Program-made: the position numbers and the translations under genes
Source: a bacterium
GTDB taxonomy: Bacteria; Patescibacteriota; Dojkabacteria; B142; OLB20
Assembly: GCA_021463645.1 (NCBI GenBank)
Contig: JAJTYI010000009.1
Location: 253,269-300,756, forward strand
Direction: 5' to 3'
DNA: 47,488 bases
The notes under the pieces: model-generated
Database searches by the model: none
What the model was told of the DNA's origin: nothing
Seen by the model: only the letters and a program-made list of their open reading frames with translations
Shown: positions 25,534 to 34,561 of the stretch, piece after piece
How the letters are laid out: each line of letters opens with the position of its first letter
Position numbering within the stretch: the first letter of the stretch is position 1

Positions 25534-27765
25534 CTACTCTACTCCAAGCTCTTTTTTCTTTTCTTTTAGTTCTTTATTGTTGATTCTAAAAACTTCTTTT
25601 TTCTCTGGATAATCAGGATGCGCCCAAAATTCACCAAATCTTCCTTTTCTTAAAACCATTTTTTTGCCGTTTTTTGTTTTGGGTGCAGATCCATACAATT
25701 CTTTGAACACAGACGAAGAATATTCTAAAGGCTTTGCATCCTTAACTTTGGGATAATCTGGATGAGCCCAGAAATATCCGAATCTTCCTCTTTTTAATAA
25801 ATATTCTCTATCATCATCTGTTTTTGGTGCATTTAAGTAAAGATTTGTGAATTCTTCGGATTTCTGATCCATATTTAATAGCGTATCATCACCAAAAGAT
25901 TTCATGCCTTTACATTTTGGAAAGTCTACACAACTGTGGAATTTTCCAAATTTACCAAGTTTTACGACCATTTTGCCACCACAATCAGGACATTTCTCTT
26001 CACTTTTAGAAATTACCGTATAATCTTCCTTCTTAATTTCCAGTTTCTTCGCTTCTAAATTTTTATCGAATGGGGTGTAAAATTCGTGCAAAACTTTTAT
26101 CCAATCTTTTTCCCCTTGAGCGATAGAATCCAAGTCATTTTCAATTTGGGCAGTGAAATTTGTATCTACAATTTGTCCGAAATGTTTTTTCAACAATTTA
26201 ATAACCACCATGCCAGTATCAGTTGGCACCAAGGATCTTCCGTCTTTTTCAATATAGTTTCTCGACGTAATCGTCGAAATGATTGGAGCGTAAGTCGAAG
26301 GTCTACCAATTCCGTAACTCTCTAATGCTTTAATTAAACTAGCTTCTGTAAATCTCGCAATTGGTTCAGTGAATTTTTGTTCTGCATTTAAACTTTCTAA
26401 GAATAATTGTTGACCAACAGTTAATTCAGGTATCAAAGCTTCTGTAAATTGTTCAGGATATACTTCTAAATAACCTTTTTCTAATAATCGTTGCCCATTG
26501 AGTTGGAAAAGATAACCTTCTACTTCGATTGATACTTTTACTGATTCGACTCTAGCCTCTTTCATTTGAGTAGCAAGAGTTCTCTGCCATATAAGTCTAT
26601 ATAATCGTTGATGTTTTTCATCGAACTTAATGCTTTCTGCTAATACATTCACATCTGAAGGCCTTATCGCTTCATGTGCCTCTTGGCTAAGTTTGGATTT
26701 TGTTTTAAATGTTCTAGCATTTTCGGACAAATTAGCCTGCCCGAACTTTTTGTCCACAAATGTCCGAATTTGTTTAATTGCTTGGTCCGCAATATTTAAA
26801 GAGTCAGTCCTCATATATGTAATCAGTCCAGCTTCATATAAATCTTGTGCGAGCTTCATCGTTTGTTTAGCACTAAAACCTAGTTTGTTTGCAGAAGTCT
26901 GCTGTAATGTACTCGTTATAAATGGAGGTTTTGGGTTTCTTAATGATTCTTGTCTACTAATATCTTTTATCACCCAATCTGAGTCAATTATATCCACAAT
27001 AACTTTCTTGCTCGTTTTCTGTTCCTTTAAATCTGGATTTCTACCGTTCATTTTTACCAATCTGAATAGCAGATTATTAGAGTCGGTAGGATTAAAAGCA
27101 ATCTCAGATTCTTTTGTAAAAATATTGATATTTTTCTTTTCTGATCTTTTATCCTGACCTAGTAACGCAGATAAATTCCAATATTCCTCAGGGACAAACT
27201 TGTTTCTTTCTTCCTCCCTATCGACGATTAGTCTGAGAGCCACAGATTGCACCCTACCTGCTGATAGTCCATATCTAATTTTCTGCCATAATAGTGGGGA
27301 AAGTTTGTAACCAACCAATCGATCCAGGACTCTTCTTGCTTGTTGAGCATTTACTAATGCGATATTGATATCATGCTTATTTTCTAAAGCATTCAGAAGT
27401 GCATCCTTGGTAATTTCTGTAAAAGTAATCCTGTGAAGAGGCTTCGCATTACGTTTAGGTTTGCCTAATTTATCGATTAATCCTAATTTCTGAGCTACAT
27501 GCCATCCTATAGCTTCTCCTTCTCTATCGCTATCAACAGCTATTAAAATAGTATCAGAACCCTTAGCAGCGTTCTTCAAAGCTGTTAGAGATTTCTGATT
27601 TGTGACTACATAGTCAGGTTCGAAATTATTTTCAACATCGATACCAATATTTGATTTAGGGAGATCAACGATGTGTCCTTTTGAGGCTAACACCTTGTAA
27701 TCGCGACCCAAATATTTTTCAATAGTCTTTGCCTTAGCAGGCGATTCAACAATTACTAAATTCAT
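25534..27765 (-). CDS. topA: DNA topoisomerase I
   Basis: Type IA topoisomerase relaxing negative supercoils. The 743-residue protein begins with the Toprim domain (NLVIVESPAKAKTIEKYLG, residues 2-20) and has the catalytic Tyr in LITYMRTDS. The C-terminal region contains one four-Cys zinc finger (CPDCGGK ... CVDFPKCKG, about residues 590-620) followed by two shorter repeats, KRGRFGYFWAHPDYP and RKGRFGEFWAHPDYP, which keep the fold signature but have lost all Cys. It lies 9 bases downstream of dprA. Confidence 0.96.
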   Translation of the reverse strand: MNLVIVESPAKAKTIEKYLGRDYKVLASKGHIVDLPKSNIGIDVENNFEPDYVVTNQKSLTALKNAAKGSDTILIAVDSDREGEAIGWHVAQKLGLIDKLGKPKRNAKPLHRITFTEITKDALLNALENKHDINIALVNAQQARRVLDRLVGYKLSPLLWQKIRYGLSAGRVQSVALRLIVDREEERNKFVPEEYWNLSALLGQDKRSEKKNINIFTKESEIAFNPTDSNNLLFRLVKMNGRNPDLKEQKTSKKVIVDIIDSDWVIKDISRQESLRNPKPPFITSTLQQTSANKLGFSAKQTMKLAQDLYEAGLITYMRTDSLNIADQAIKQIRTFVDKKFGQANLSENARTFKTKSKLSQEAHEAIRPSDVNVLAESIKFDEKHQRLYRLIWQRTLATQMKEARVESVKVSIEVEGYLFQLNGQRLLEKGYLEVYPEQFTEALIPELTVGQQLFLESLNAEQKFTEPIARFTEASLIKALESYGIGRPSTYAPIISTITSRNYIEKDGRSLVPTDTGMVVIKLLKKHFGQIVDTNFTAQIENDLDSIAQGEKDWIKVLHEFYTPFDKNLEAKKLEIKKEDYTVISKSEEKCPDCGGKMVVKLGKFGKFHSCVDFPKCKGMKSFGDDTLLNMDQKSEEFTNLYLNAPKTDDDREYLLKRGRFGYFWAHPDYPKVKDAKPLEYSSSVFKELYGSAPKTKNGKKMVLRKGRFGEFWAHPDYPEKKEVFRINNKELKEKKKELGVE

Positions 27766-27774
27766 AAAAATTTT

Positions 27775-28791
27775 TTAAAGCAATTTTATATTATACTTAC
27801 CGTCAGTATTTAAGCAAATTTGGCCTTTTAATTCTAACTGTAGAATCTCGTTTTTTGTGTCGTTAATATCCATATCAAGCAATTCACTAATTTGTTCAAT
27901 ATCAAGTTGTTCGACCCTTAATAAATTTATAATTTTATTTGAGTCCATACCTTTATACAATTTCAATTGTCCGGGGATTATATCATCAACTCCGGAAAAA
28001 AGTTGTGCTTTTAAGTCTTTTATCAATTTATTTGTACCTAGAGAATAAACGGAGTCAATGTTTCCGGGGATAGCATACACTTCCCTATTATATTCAAATG
28101 CTAGATTTGCAGTTATGAGTGAACCACTTTTCCTAGGTGCTTCAATAACAACTGTTTTGGTGGACAATCCGGCAATTATTCTATTTCTTTTAGCGTATAC
28201 ACTTTTATTCCAGATGAAATTATTTAAACATTCGGTAATCACTAACCCGTCTTCGGCAATTTGATTAAATAATTTCCTATTTGACATCGGCATAGGATTA
28301 TCAAGAGAAGATGGAATTACAGCAATAGTTTTGAGTTTATTTGCTAAAGAGTATCTATGTACTAGTGTGTCTATTCCAAGTGCCATACCGCTGATGAATA
28401 CATAATTGTACTTTCCTAAACCCTCAACAATATTCTTAGTCACTCGTTCTCCATAACTGCTGTGTTTTCTAGTTCCAACAATGCTAATCAAGTTTTGTTC
28501 GTTACATAATGAAATATCACCTTTATAGAAAAGGGCTATTGGAGGATAAGGAGTTTCAGTAAGTAATTTCGGATAATTCTTTTCTCCGTAAACAACAAAA
28601 TTGTCGGTAGGAATATCTTCTAATTTATCTGATTCTACGCCTTGTCGAAGCTTACCATGTGATATGTTTGGACTGTCTTCAAAGAAATTCTCTATCGTTT
28701 CAAACTTTTCTAAAATTTCCAAAAAATTGGCAAATTTAAAGCCATTTAATTGCGAAAATTTCAATCTAGCATATTTTTCTGATATCTCCAT
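27775..28791 (-). CDS. dprA: DNA processing protein DprA
   Basis: Loads RecA onto incoming single-stranded DNA during transformation and acts in recombination. The 338-residue protein has the Rossmann-like core with ISIVGTRKHSSYGERV, SGMALGIDTLVHR and TVVIEAPRKSGSLITANLA, then a C-terminal winged-helix-like segment (about 275-338). The topA-dprA pairing is common. CPR bacteria often keep competence genes, which fits uptake of DNA from neighbours. Confidence 0.95.
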   Translation of the reverse strand: MEISEKYARLKFSQLNGFKFANFLEILEKFETIENFFEDSPNISHGKLRQGVESDKLEDIPTDNFVVYGEKNYPKLLTETPYPPIALFYKGDISLCNEQNLISIVGTRKHSSYGERVTKNIVEGLGKYNYVFISGMALGIDTLVHRYSLANKLKTIAVIPSSLDNPMPMSNRKLFNQIAEDGLVITECLNNFIWNKSVYAKRNRIIAGLSTKTVVIEAPRKSGSLITANLAFEYNREVYAIPGNIDSVYSLGTNKLIKDLKAQLFSGVDDIIPGQLKLYKGMDSNKIINLLRVEQLDIEQISELLDMDINDTKNEILQLELKGQICLNTDGKYNIKLL

Positions 28792-28849
28792 TTAACACCA
28801 TAACTAATCTATGATTATGGATTACGAAGATGAAAAATCTCTGGAGAAA

Positions 28850-30721
28850 CTAGATTTTTTCGCAATTTGGAGAAAAATCAGTTTGTACACAATTTACGAA
28901 TTTTTTAATAATTGGGACGGTTTGATATCCTCTTCCAGCCCATTGTTGGATTACGACAAAACAATTATCACTACCTTGATGATTGAAACAGCCCATTATC
29001 CAAGAGTGTGCACCTGAATAAACCTTACCATTAATCACTTCCGATGCATCAGCTGATCCTGTTTTAATAATTATATCTGCATTTAAGTCTCTCAATATAC
29101 TACCACTCCCCTCTTTTGCTGCAGATTTCATTCCTTCTTTTATTATATCTAGATTAGTTTCAGAAACGCTTACTTTCCTTATAACTTCTTTCTGTGACTC
29201 TAATACAATCTCATTTTCTTGACTCACTACTTTATCAAGAACATGTGGTTTTAATACTTCACCTCCGTTATTTATCGCGGATGCTACAACAACCATCTGT
29301 ATTGGAGTGACTGTAAGTAGTCCTTGTCCAATCATACTGTTACAGTCATCTCCTAAATACCAGTTTTCATTAAATAATTTCTTTTTCAATTCAGGAGATG
29401 GTAGCGAGCCGACCTGTTCTCCATATAAATCTATTCCTGTTTTACTCCCAAGACCATAATCCTCAGCATATTTAAGTGTTGTATATATTCCATCAGCATC
29501 CCTATTTAGGCTCATCGCAACCTTACAAAAGAATAGATTACTTGATTGACTCAGGGCTTGAACTACATTCAGGTTTCCCAATACCTTCTTATCAGCTTCA
29601 CAGAAAACAATTCCTGCTGAAAGTTCCAGACAACCTTCTGACCTTATGATTGAATTTCTGTTAATCACTCCAGTCTCAAGACCTGCTGATGCTCCTATCA
29701 CCTTAAAAATTGATCCCGAAGGTAATTGTAGAGCAATGGGTCTGTTTAATAGAGGGGTTTTATCATCTTCTAAAAATTTCTGATATTGTTCGTTTTTGAT
29801 TCCATCGCTAAAAAGGTTATTGTCATATCCAGGAATCCCGACCATCGCCTTAATTTCTCCTGAATTGCTATCCATAATTACACCTGCAGATGCAAATCCC
29901 TCAACCTGTTCCAAACTTTCCTCCATAATATCGCTAAGCTTCTTTTGCCATCGGGAATCTATAGTTAAATGAAGATTATCACCATCAATTTTATTTTCTG
30001 AAATAAAAGTTGACTCGATATCTTCTAAATATTGTTTTTGTTCAATTTTTTTACCTACTTTACCTCTCAAATAGTCATCATAGACCTTTTCAACACCAAG
30101 TTTACCGACCTTTGAAACAGTGAAAATCTCATCTGACAATTCATTTTCAGCTGGTTTTCCAATATATCCAAGGATATGTGAAAAATACTCGGGATCAGAA
30201 TAACGTCTTTGAGTATCATTCTGTATGGTGAAGCCAATTAATTCATCCGAATTTTCTATCAACCTGAAATAAGTGTCCGAATTAATCCCAGACTTCACAC
30301 GGATTAAGCCCTCCTCCTTTGCTATCGAATACAACTCTGTCCGATATACATCTAGTAGTACCTCTACATCAGAATCAATCAAATCTGCGAGTTTACTAAA
30401 AATCTCTCTTTCGTTTTCGACATCTATCTGTGTTTTGTCTGCGTAAACAGAATATGTCGGGGCGTTATAAGCTAATATATTCCCATTTGCATCATAAATT
30501 ACCCCTCTCTGTGGTAGTACTAGAGATATATTTTGACTTGTTCTAGTTGCTGCAAGTAGGTTTTGACGACCTTGAAGAAATTGCATTTGAAATAATCCGA
30601 TAATCAAAAACACGAAAATTAAAAAAATGCATATGTATACTAAGTGAAAACTATAGTCTTCTTTTTGACTAAAATTAATTCTACTTGAGATTTTGAGTTT
30701 TTCTTTATATTTTGAAAGCAT
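28850..30721 (-). CDS. mrdA: Class B penicillin-binding protein 2 (elongasome transpeptidase)
   Basis: Peptidoglycan transpeptidase of the rod-shape complex. The 623-residue protein has one N-terminal membrane anchor (about residues 26-47), a dimerisation/pedestal region (LPQRGVIYDANGNILAYN), and a transpeptidase domain with SxxK in LPSGSIFKV (near residue 335), SxN in SQSSNLF and KTG in IKTGSADAS. All three active-site motifs are intact. Its start overlaps the end of mreD by 17 bases, and the order mreB-mreC-mreD-pbp2 is the classical one. Confidence 0.95.
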   Translation of the reverse strand: MLSKYKEKLKISSRINFSQKEDYSFHLVYICIFLIFVFLIIGLFQMQFLQGRQNLLAATRTSQNISLVLPQRGVIYDANGNILAYNAPTYSVYADKTQIDVENEREIFSKLADLIDSDVEVLLDVYRTELYSIAKEEGLIRVKSGINSDTYFRLIENSDELIGFTIQNDTQRRYSDPEYFSHILGYIGKPAENELSDEIFTVSKVGKLGVEKVYDDYLRGKVGKKIEQKQYLEDIESTFISENKIDGDNLHLTIDSRWQKKLSDIMEESLEQVEGFASAGVIMDSNSGEIKAMVGIPGYDNNLFSDGIKNEQYQKFLEDDKTPLLNRPIALQLPSGSIFKVIGASAGLETGVINRNSIIRSEGCLELSAGIVFCEADKKVLGNLNVVQALSQSSNLFFCKVAMSLNRDADGIYTTLKYAEDYGLGSKTGIDLYGEQVGSLPSPELKKKLFNENWYLGDDCNSMIGQGLLTVTPIQMVVVASAINNGGEVLKPHVLDKVVSQENEIVLESQKEVIRKVSVSETNLDIIKEGMKSAAKEGSGSILRDLNADIIIKTGSADASEVINGKVYSGAHSWIMGCFNHQGSDNCFVVIQQWAGRGYQTVPIIKKFVNCVQTDFSPNCEKI

Positions 30722-31214
30722 TGCGAGATTTGCGTTTTACTGAAGTTATTAGTAAGGAACCAACAAGAATCAACAAACTAGATATTGTAACAAAAATTAT
30801 CTGAGTAATATTTAGGACATTAATTATATATAAATAAGTATTATTGATAATCAAAAATATAAGAAAAACCACAAATGAATGTGTACTACTTCCCGGTAAT
30901 CCAATAATTTTTAAGGATCTCGAGATAAGCCTTGTGATCAAGATACTTGATGTATAAAACATTGCAATCAAGGTTATATTCCTAAACATCAACAAATCTA
31001 CAATAATTGTTCCAATTAAGATAAAAAATAAACCACCCGTTTGACTCCCTTTTGTTAGCTTTATTGTACCTGCTATTATCAGTAAATTAATATTAGCCAC
31101 CCACCAATAGTCGGTAACGAGTAGAGATACTTCTAATAAAACTAGAATAATGAATAAAAAGAAACCAAATATTTTACTCAACATTTCTTTCGATACTAAG
31201 TATAAATACTTCAT
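30705..31214 (-). CDS. mreD: MreD-like rod-shape membrane protein
   Basis: A 169-residue protein with about five membrane segments, no catalytic motif, and the position between mreC and pbp2 that mreD holds in most bacteria. Sequence conservation of MreD is weak, so the name rests on context and topology. The first ATG overlaps mreC by 41 bases; an internal ATG (MLSKIFG, start 31184) would reduce this to 11 bases and is equally likely. Confidence 0.8.
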   Translation of the reverse strand: MKYLYLVSKEMLSKIFGFFLFIILVLLEVSLLVTDYWWVANINLLIIAGTIKLTKGSQTGGLFFILIGTIIVDLLMFRNITLIAMFYTSSILITRLISRSLKIIGLPGSSTHSFVVFLIFLIINNTYLYIINVLNITQIIFVTISSLLILVGSLLITSVKRKSRNAFKI

Positions 31215-31992
31215 CCAAATTTTTAAGGTCAGGGATTATTTTTAACACTGCACTTTTCGTAGTCAAGCTATCATTATCATTAACCTCAACCACCTCCCCA
31301 ACAACTAATCCTTTTTGTAAAATCTCATTCTCAGAGCTAGTTATGACACTCTCCCCCACATTTATAGTACTACCACGAGGAATTTCGTTCATTACTAGTC
31401 CTATACTAAAGTCGCCCTTGATCACTCCTTTTGCATTGTTTTCCATAGAAATTGCAGAAATAATTGTATCAGGCGAATTTATTAATCTGGCTATACTATT
31501 TATTCTATTGACTTCTACAATCTCTCCGAGTAAGAAGTTCTTGATAATTAATGCATCACCAACTTTCACGTTGTCCATGCTTCCTTTGTTAATTAATACA
31601 TGTCCAAATTTGTCAGGGATATAAGAGGTAACAGTTGCCGGAATCGTTTCAGCTTGATTGGTAAAAGTATTTTGTTCTTTTATAATTTCTAGTTCCTTGA
31701 GATTTGTATATAACTTGGTGTTTTCTGACCTTAAAATAAGATTTTCTTCTTCAAGTTGCTCCACTTTCTCTAATGTTTCCTTTCTGTCTTTAAAGACATC
31801 TGTGGTTTTAAATACACTGTCAATTGTTCGTGACGAATCATTCGTTATATTAACACCAATGCTATGTGCAACGCTTTTTATTGGATTGAAAAAACCGATT
31901 CCATCAAATAGAAGTAAAAGTAGACACAAGATGAGCAATCCTATGTTTAGTGGTAGAGATAGCAATTGTTTGTTTGTTTTAATACTGGGCAA
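31174..31992 (-). CDS. mreC: Rod shape-determining protein MreC
   Basis: Bitopic protein linking MreB to the cell-wall synthases. The 272-residue protein has one N-terminal membrane helix (about 13-30), a coiled coil (about 66-105), and the beta-rich periplasmic domain with VLINKGSMDNVKVGDALI and the later GLVVGEVVEVN segment. The start codon is TTG, chosen because the frame opens there just after mreB. In operon with mreB upstream (12 bases) and mreD downstream. Confidence 0.93.
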   Translation of the reverse strand: MPSIKTNKQLLSLPLNIGLLILCLLLLLFDGIGFFNPIKSVAHSIGVNITNDSSRTIDSVFKTTDVFKDRKETLEKVEQLEEENLILRSENTKLYTNLKELEIIKEQNTFTNQAETIPATVTSYIPDKFGHVLINKGSMDNVKVGDALIIKNFLLGEIVEVNRINSIARLINSPDTIISAISMENNAKGVIKGDFSIGLVMNEIPRGSTINVGESVITSSENEILQKGLVVGEVVEVNDNDSLTTKSAVLKIIPDLKNLDEVFILSIERNVE

Positions 31993-32003
31993 ATTATTTA
32001 CAC

Positions 32004-33068
32004 TTAAAAAATATCTCTATCTTTTAACTGGAGTCGCTCTAAAAGATCGATTTCTTCTAGTAATGTTGCAGTACCTCGAACTACACATGTGAGTGGATCG
32101 TCAGCCACAATCACGGGTGTTTGCAACTTTTCCTCCAAATATCGGTCCAAGCCCTCTATAAGAGCACCACCACCAGCCAGTGTAATCCCCTTATCCAATA
32201 AGTCTGAGAGTATTTCAGGTGGTGTTTGCTCGAGAGCATCTTTGATTGACTCAACAATTTTATCGATAACTTTGATTATTGCTTCACGAACCTCAACACT
32301 AGTAAGTGTAATAATTTTTGGAAGTCCCGTAATCATATCTCTCCCCTTTACCTCCATTTCTCTTTCTTTTTTTAATGGTTTGACTGATCCAATTGCTATT
32401 TTCACATCCTCGGCAAATTTGAGACCAATTTGTAAGTTATATTTATTTTTAACATAATTTAATATTTCGTCATCAATTTCATTTCCAGCTATCCGGACAG
32501 TTGTATCTACAACAATCCCACCGAGTGAAATGACAGCAATGTCAGTAGTTCCTCCGCCAATGTCTACGACCATACTTCCTGAAGCGTCGTCTATCGCCAA
32601 ACCAGCCCCAATCGCAGCTGCCATTGGCTCCTCCACGATATATACTTTTCTTGCTCCTGCGGATGTAGCAGCATCAATTACCGCTCTAGCCTCTACTTCT
32701 GTTATAGATGAAGGGATTCCTATTACAACTCTAGGTCGTTTTATTTTTAATAATTTAGGGTATTCATCGTAAACTCTATGGATAAAATATCTAATCATCG
32801 CTTCTGTAGAATCGAAGTCGGAAATAACGCCATCTTTAAGTGGTCTAACCGCAATAATTGCTGCTGGAGTTCTACCTATCATTCTTCTGGCTTCCTCTCC
32901 GACGGCTAGAATCTTTTTAGTATCTTTATTTATAGCAACAACAGATGGCTCACTGACCACAATCCCGTGACCTTTTATAGATACAATTGTATTAGTGGTA
33001 CCCAAATCAATACCTACATCATGAGTTATAGCAGGGAGCAGCTTATTAAAAATTATCACAGAGTTCAA
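32004..33068 (-). CDS. mreB: Rod shape-determining protein MreB (canonical copy)
   Basis: Bacterial actin that guides wall synthesis. Phosphate-1 motif GIDLGTTNT (residues 19-27), phosphate-2 motif DIGGGTTDIA with Asp169, and adenosine motif LAGGGALIEGLD are intact. At 354 residues it is normal; the predicted start is TTG, leaving about 15 residues before the fold, which could include a membrane-binding helix. First gene of the mre-pbp2 cluster. A second MreB-like gene occurs at 44590-45597. Confidence 0.95.
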   Translation of the reverse strand: MNSVIIFNKLLPAITHDVGIDLGTTNTIVSIKGHGIVVSEPSVVAINKDTKKILAVGEEARRMIGRTPAAIIAVRPLKDGVISDFDSTEAMIRYFIHRVYDEYPKLLKIKRPRVVIGIPSSITEVEARAVIDAATSAGARKVYIVEEPMAAAIGAGLAIDDASGSMVVDIGGGTTDIAVISLGGIVVDTTVRIAGNEIDDEILNYVKNKYNLQIGLKFAEDVKIAIGSVKPLKKEREMEVKGRDMITGLPKIITLTSVEVREAIIKVIDKIVESIKDALEQTPPEILSDLLDKGITLAGGGALIEGLDRYLEEKLQTPVIVADDPLTCVVRGTATLLEEIDLLERLQLKDRDIF

Positions 33069-33155
33069 TGGTAAGTTAAGTTCAATATTCTACCACTTGT
33101 AACAGGGAATATTCCACCTAGAGTTCTAGTTGTTTGCGCAATATCAGAAGATTTA

Positions 33156-33185
33156 TTGTTACTTGGGATTCAATTTTGATATACT
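33156..33185 (+). promoter_or_regulatory. Promoter of the 157-nt noncoding RNA
   Basis: TTGTTA (33156-33161), an 18-base spacer and TATACT (33180-33185), six bases before the predicted first base G33191. The same hexamer type and 18-base spacing occur upstream of the tRNA-Tyr unit. Confidence 0.7.
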
Positions 33186-33190
33186 TTACT

Positions 33191-33347
33191 GCCCTACCAA
33201 TGCTCTTTTGATAGATCAAATTGAACTCGACACTTTCAATAGGGAATCCGAAATCTTCCTGTCTACGTGTAGATGGGACTGAGGACAACCACTTGTGGTT
33301 TAGGAGTTTCCAATTCTTCTATCAGGGAACTGCAGTAGGGCTTTTTT
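33191..33347 (+). ncRNA. Structured noncoding RNA, 6S RNA candidate
   Basis: A transcript bounded by a promoter and by a closing helix: GCCCTAC (33191-33197) pairs with GTAGGGC (33335-33341), which is followed by six T, as in a Rho-independent terminator. Inside, TGATAGA pairs with TCTATCA and AATTGAACTC pairs with GAGTTTCCAATT, giving a long interrupted rod. The far part holds two small hairpins, TCTAC-GT-GTAGA and AACCAC-TT-GTGGTT. A closing rod, an open centre with a small hairpin on its 3' side and a length of 157 fit 6S RNA, but I cannot identify the family by sequence. No reading frame is present. Confidence 0.6.
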
Positions 33348-33386
33348 ATGCTCATTTCAATTGTTTTCTGTTATAATTTTTCTCAT

Positions 33387-33450
33387 GCTGGAATAGCTTC
33401 CTTCTTCGCTAAAGCTACGAAGGACAAGCAGTTGGTTTTGAGACCAGCTA
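33387..33450 (+). repeat. 5'-half tRNA-Thr copy with a hairpin in the D arm
   Basis: The first 12 bases of the adjacent tRNA-Thr (GCTGGAATAGCT) are repeated, then interrupted by a hairpin (33399-33424): TCCTTC-TTC-GCT-AA-AGC-TAC-GAAGGA. The tRNA sequence then resumes with CAGTTGG and stops after the D arm, immediately before the full tRNA. A TATAAT lies about 10 bases upstream. The insert has the same TTC/TAC internal loop as those at 4938-4968 and 38307-38332. Confidence 0.85.
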
Positions 33451-33451
33451 C

Positions 33452-33524
33452 GCTGGAATAGCTCAGTTGGCAGAGCACACCCATGGTAAGGGTGGGGTCC
33501 AGAGTTCGAATCTCTGTTCCAGCT
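33452..33524 (+). tRNA. tRNA-Thr(GGT)
   Basis: Acceptor GCTGGAA pairs with TTCCAGC, discriminator T. Anticodon arm CACCC-ATGGTAA-GGGTG gives anticodon GGT. The T arm AGAG-TTCGAAT-CTCT is standard. CCA is not encoded. Confidence 0.95.
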
Positions 33525-33528
33525 TACT

Positions 33529-33603
33529 AACTTTTCTTAACGAGCTTGCGAGTTTAGAAAAGTTGTAATCCCGTAGATCTACCTTAGGGAGATCATACGG
33601 GAT
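33529..33603 (+). repeat. Bipartite hairpin module downstream of tRNA-Thr(GGT)
   Basis: Hairpin I (33529-33564): AACTTTTCT pairs with AGAAAAGTT; inside it a T/T mismatch, AAC/GTT and GA/GA around GC-TT-GC. Three bases (GTA) later, hairpin II (33568-33603): ATCCCGTA pairs with TACGGGAT; GATCT pairs with AGATC, with one bulged A on the 3' side. The same two-hairpin layout, with different but complementary stems, follows tRNA-Thr(TGT) at 38531-38606. There is no U tract, so it is not a standard terminator. Confidence 0.8.
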
Positions 33604-33688
33604 CTAAATCTAATACATACGTACTGAGAAAAGCGAATTCGAATGAAATTAGGATATCGAGGATCTACTTTAAGACAAACTTTATTTA

Positions 33689-34543
33689 ATGAATAGTACA
33701 CCCACTGAAATTTACAATCTTTGTAGTTCTCTATTAACAACAGTTGCGCTAATCGCATTGAAATTTCACGGCAAAGTGGCTAACGATATTAAACTATCCA
33801 CAGACTTGACTGGTACCAGACAAGATCAAGCAAGGGTTACTGCAAAAACAGATATTGATGAATTGATTGAAGATATTTTCTTGCATAAATTATTAGAGGC
33901 AGGTATGTCACGATTAATTTCGGTCGATGTAGAAGAACAATCAAATTTGGTTGAAAAATTCACAACTTCAGGCGAATACAAGTTTGTTCTTGATCCTATT
34001 GACGGAACTATTAATTATTTGGATGCAAATGATAATGATTTCTCAATTAATGTTGCATTAGTTTCCAAAGAAGGAATAGAATTTAGCTTTATCGCATTCC
34101 CAATGCTTAATACTCTATTCACTAATCGTAAAGGTGAATATACAGTTGGTACACTAGCAGAAAACTTGGAGATTAATTTTCAAAATAAATTTGAAGTTAC
34201 CGATGATACTCACAAAATTAGCAATCTAATACAGCATAATCGTAGAACTCCGGAAGAAATACTTTCTAATTTAACCAATCATAAGTTACAAATTACTCCT
34301 TCTAATGGTCTATACTTTCCAATACTAGATATTCTTGCGGGTAAATGTGATGCCGTAATAGCAGGAACGCCGATGGTGAGGGATATATTACTTCATGAAA
34401 TAATAGCTGGATTGTATCCTGAAATTTTTGAAATGTATAACTTCAAAGGTAATCGGCTCGATTATTTTTCCGAGCCAAGATTGAAAGAATTTGTATTCGC
34501 TAAAAAAGGACTGAAAAAAATAATCATTAATAGAGAAGCCTGA
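33689..34543 (+). CDS. Inositol monophosphatase-family phosphatase
   Basis: Magnesium-dependent phosphatase of the FIG/IMPase superfamily, 284 residues. The family motif DPIDGTINYL is present (about residues 107-116), with an upstream acidic VEEQS segment at the usual Glu-Glu metal site. The C-terminal WDxAAG motif is degenerate, here VRDILLHEIIAG. The substrate could be inositol phosphate, fructose bisphosphate or PAP; it cannot be told. Followed 18 bases later by a NUDIX gene on the same strand. Confidence 0.82.
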   Translation: MNSTPTEIYNLCSSLLTTVALIALKFHGKVANDIKLSTDLTGTRQDQARVTAKTDIDELIEDIFLHKLLEAGMSRLISVDVEEQSNLVEKFTTSGEYKFVLDPIDGTINYLDANDNDFSINVALVSKEGIEFSFIAFPMLNTLFTNRKGEYTVGTLAENLEINFQNKFEVTDDTHKISNLIQHNRRTPEEILSNLTNHKLQITPSNGLYFPILDILAGKCDAVIAGTPMVRDILLHEIIAGLYPEIFEMYNFKGNRLDYFSEPRLKEFVFAKKGLKKIIINREA

Positions 34544-34561
34544 AAAGCTATGATAAAGTGA

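Noticed and set aside
33529-33603. Rho-independent terminator after tRNA-Thr
   Set aside because: Hairpins are strong but no T run follows either of them.
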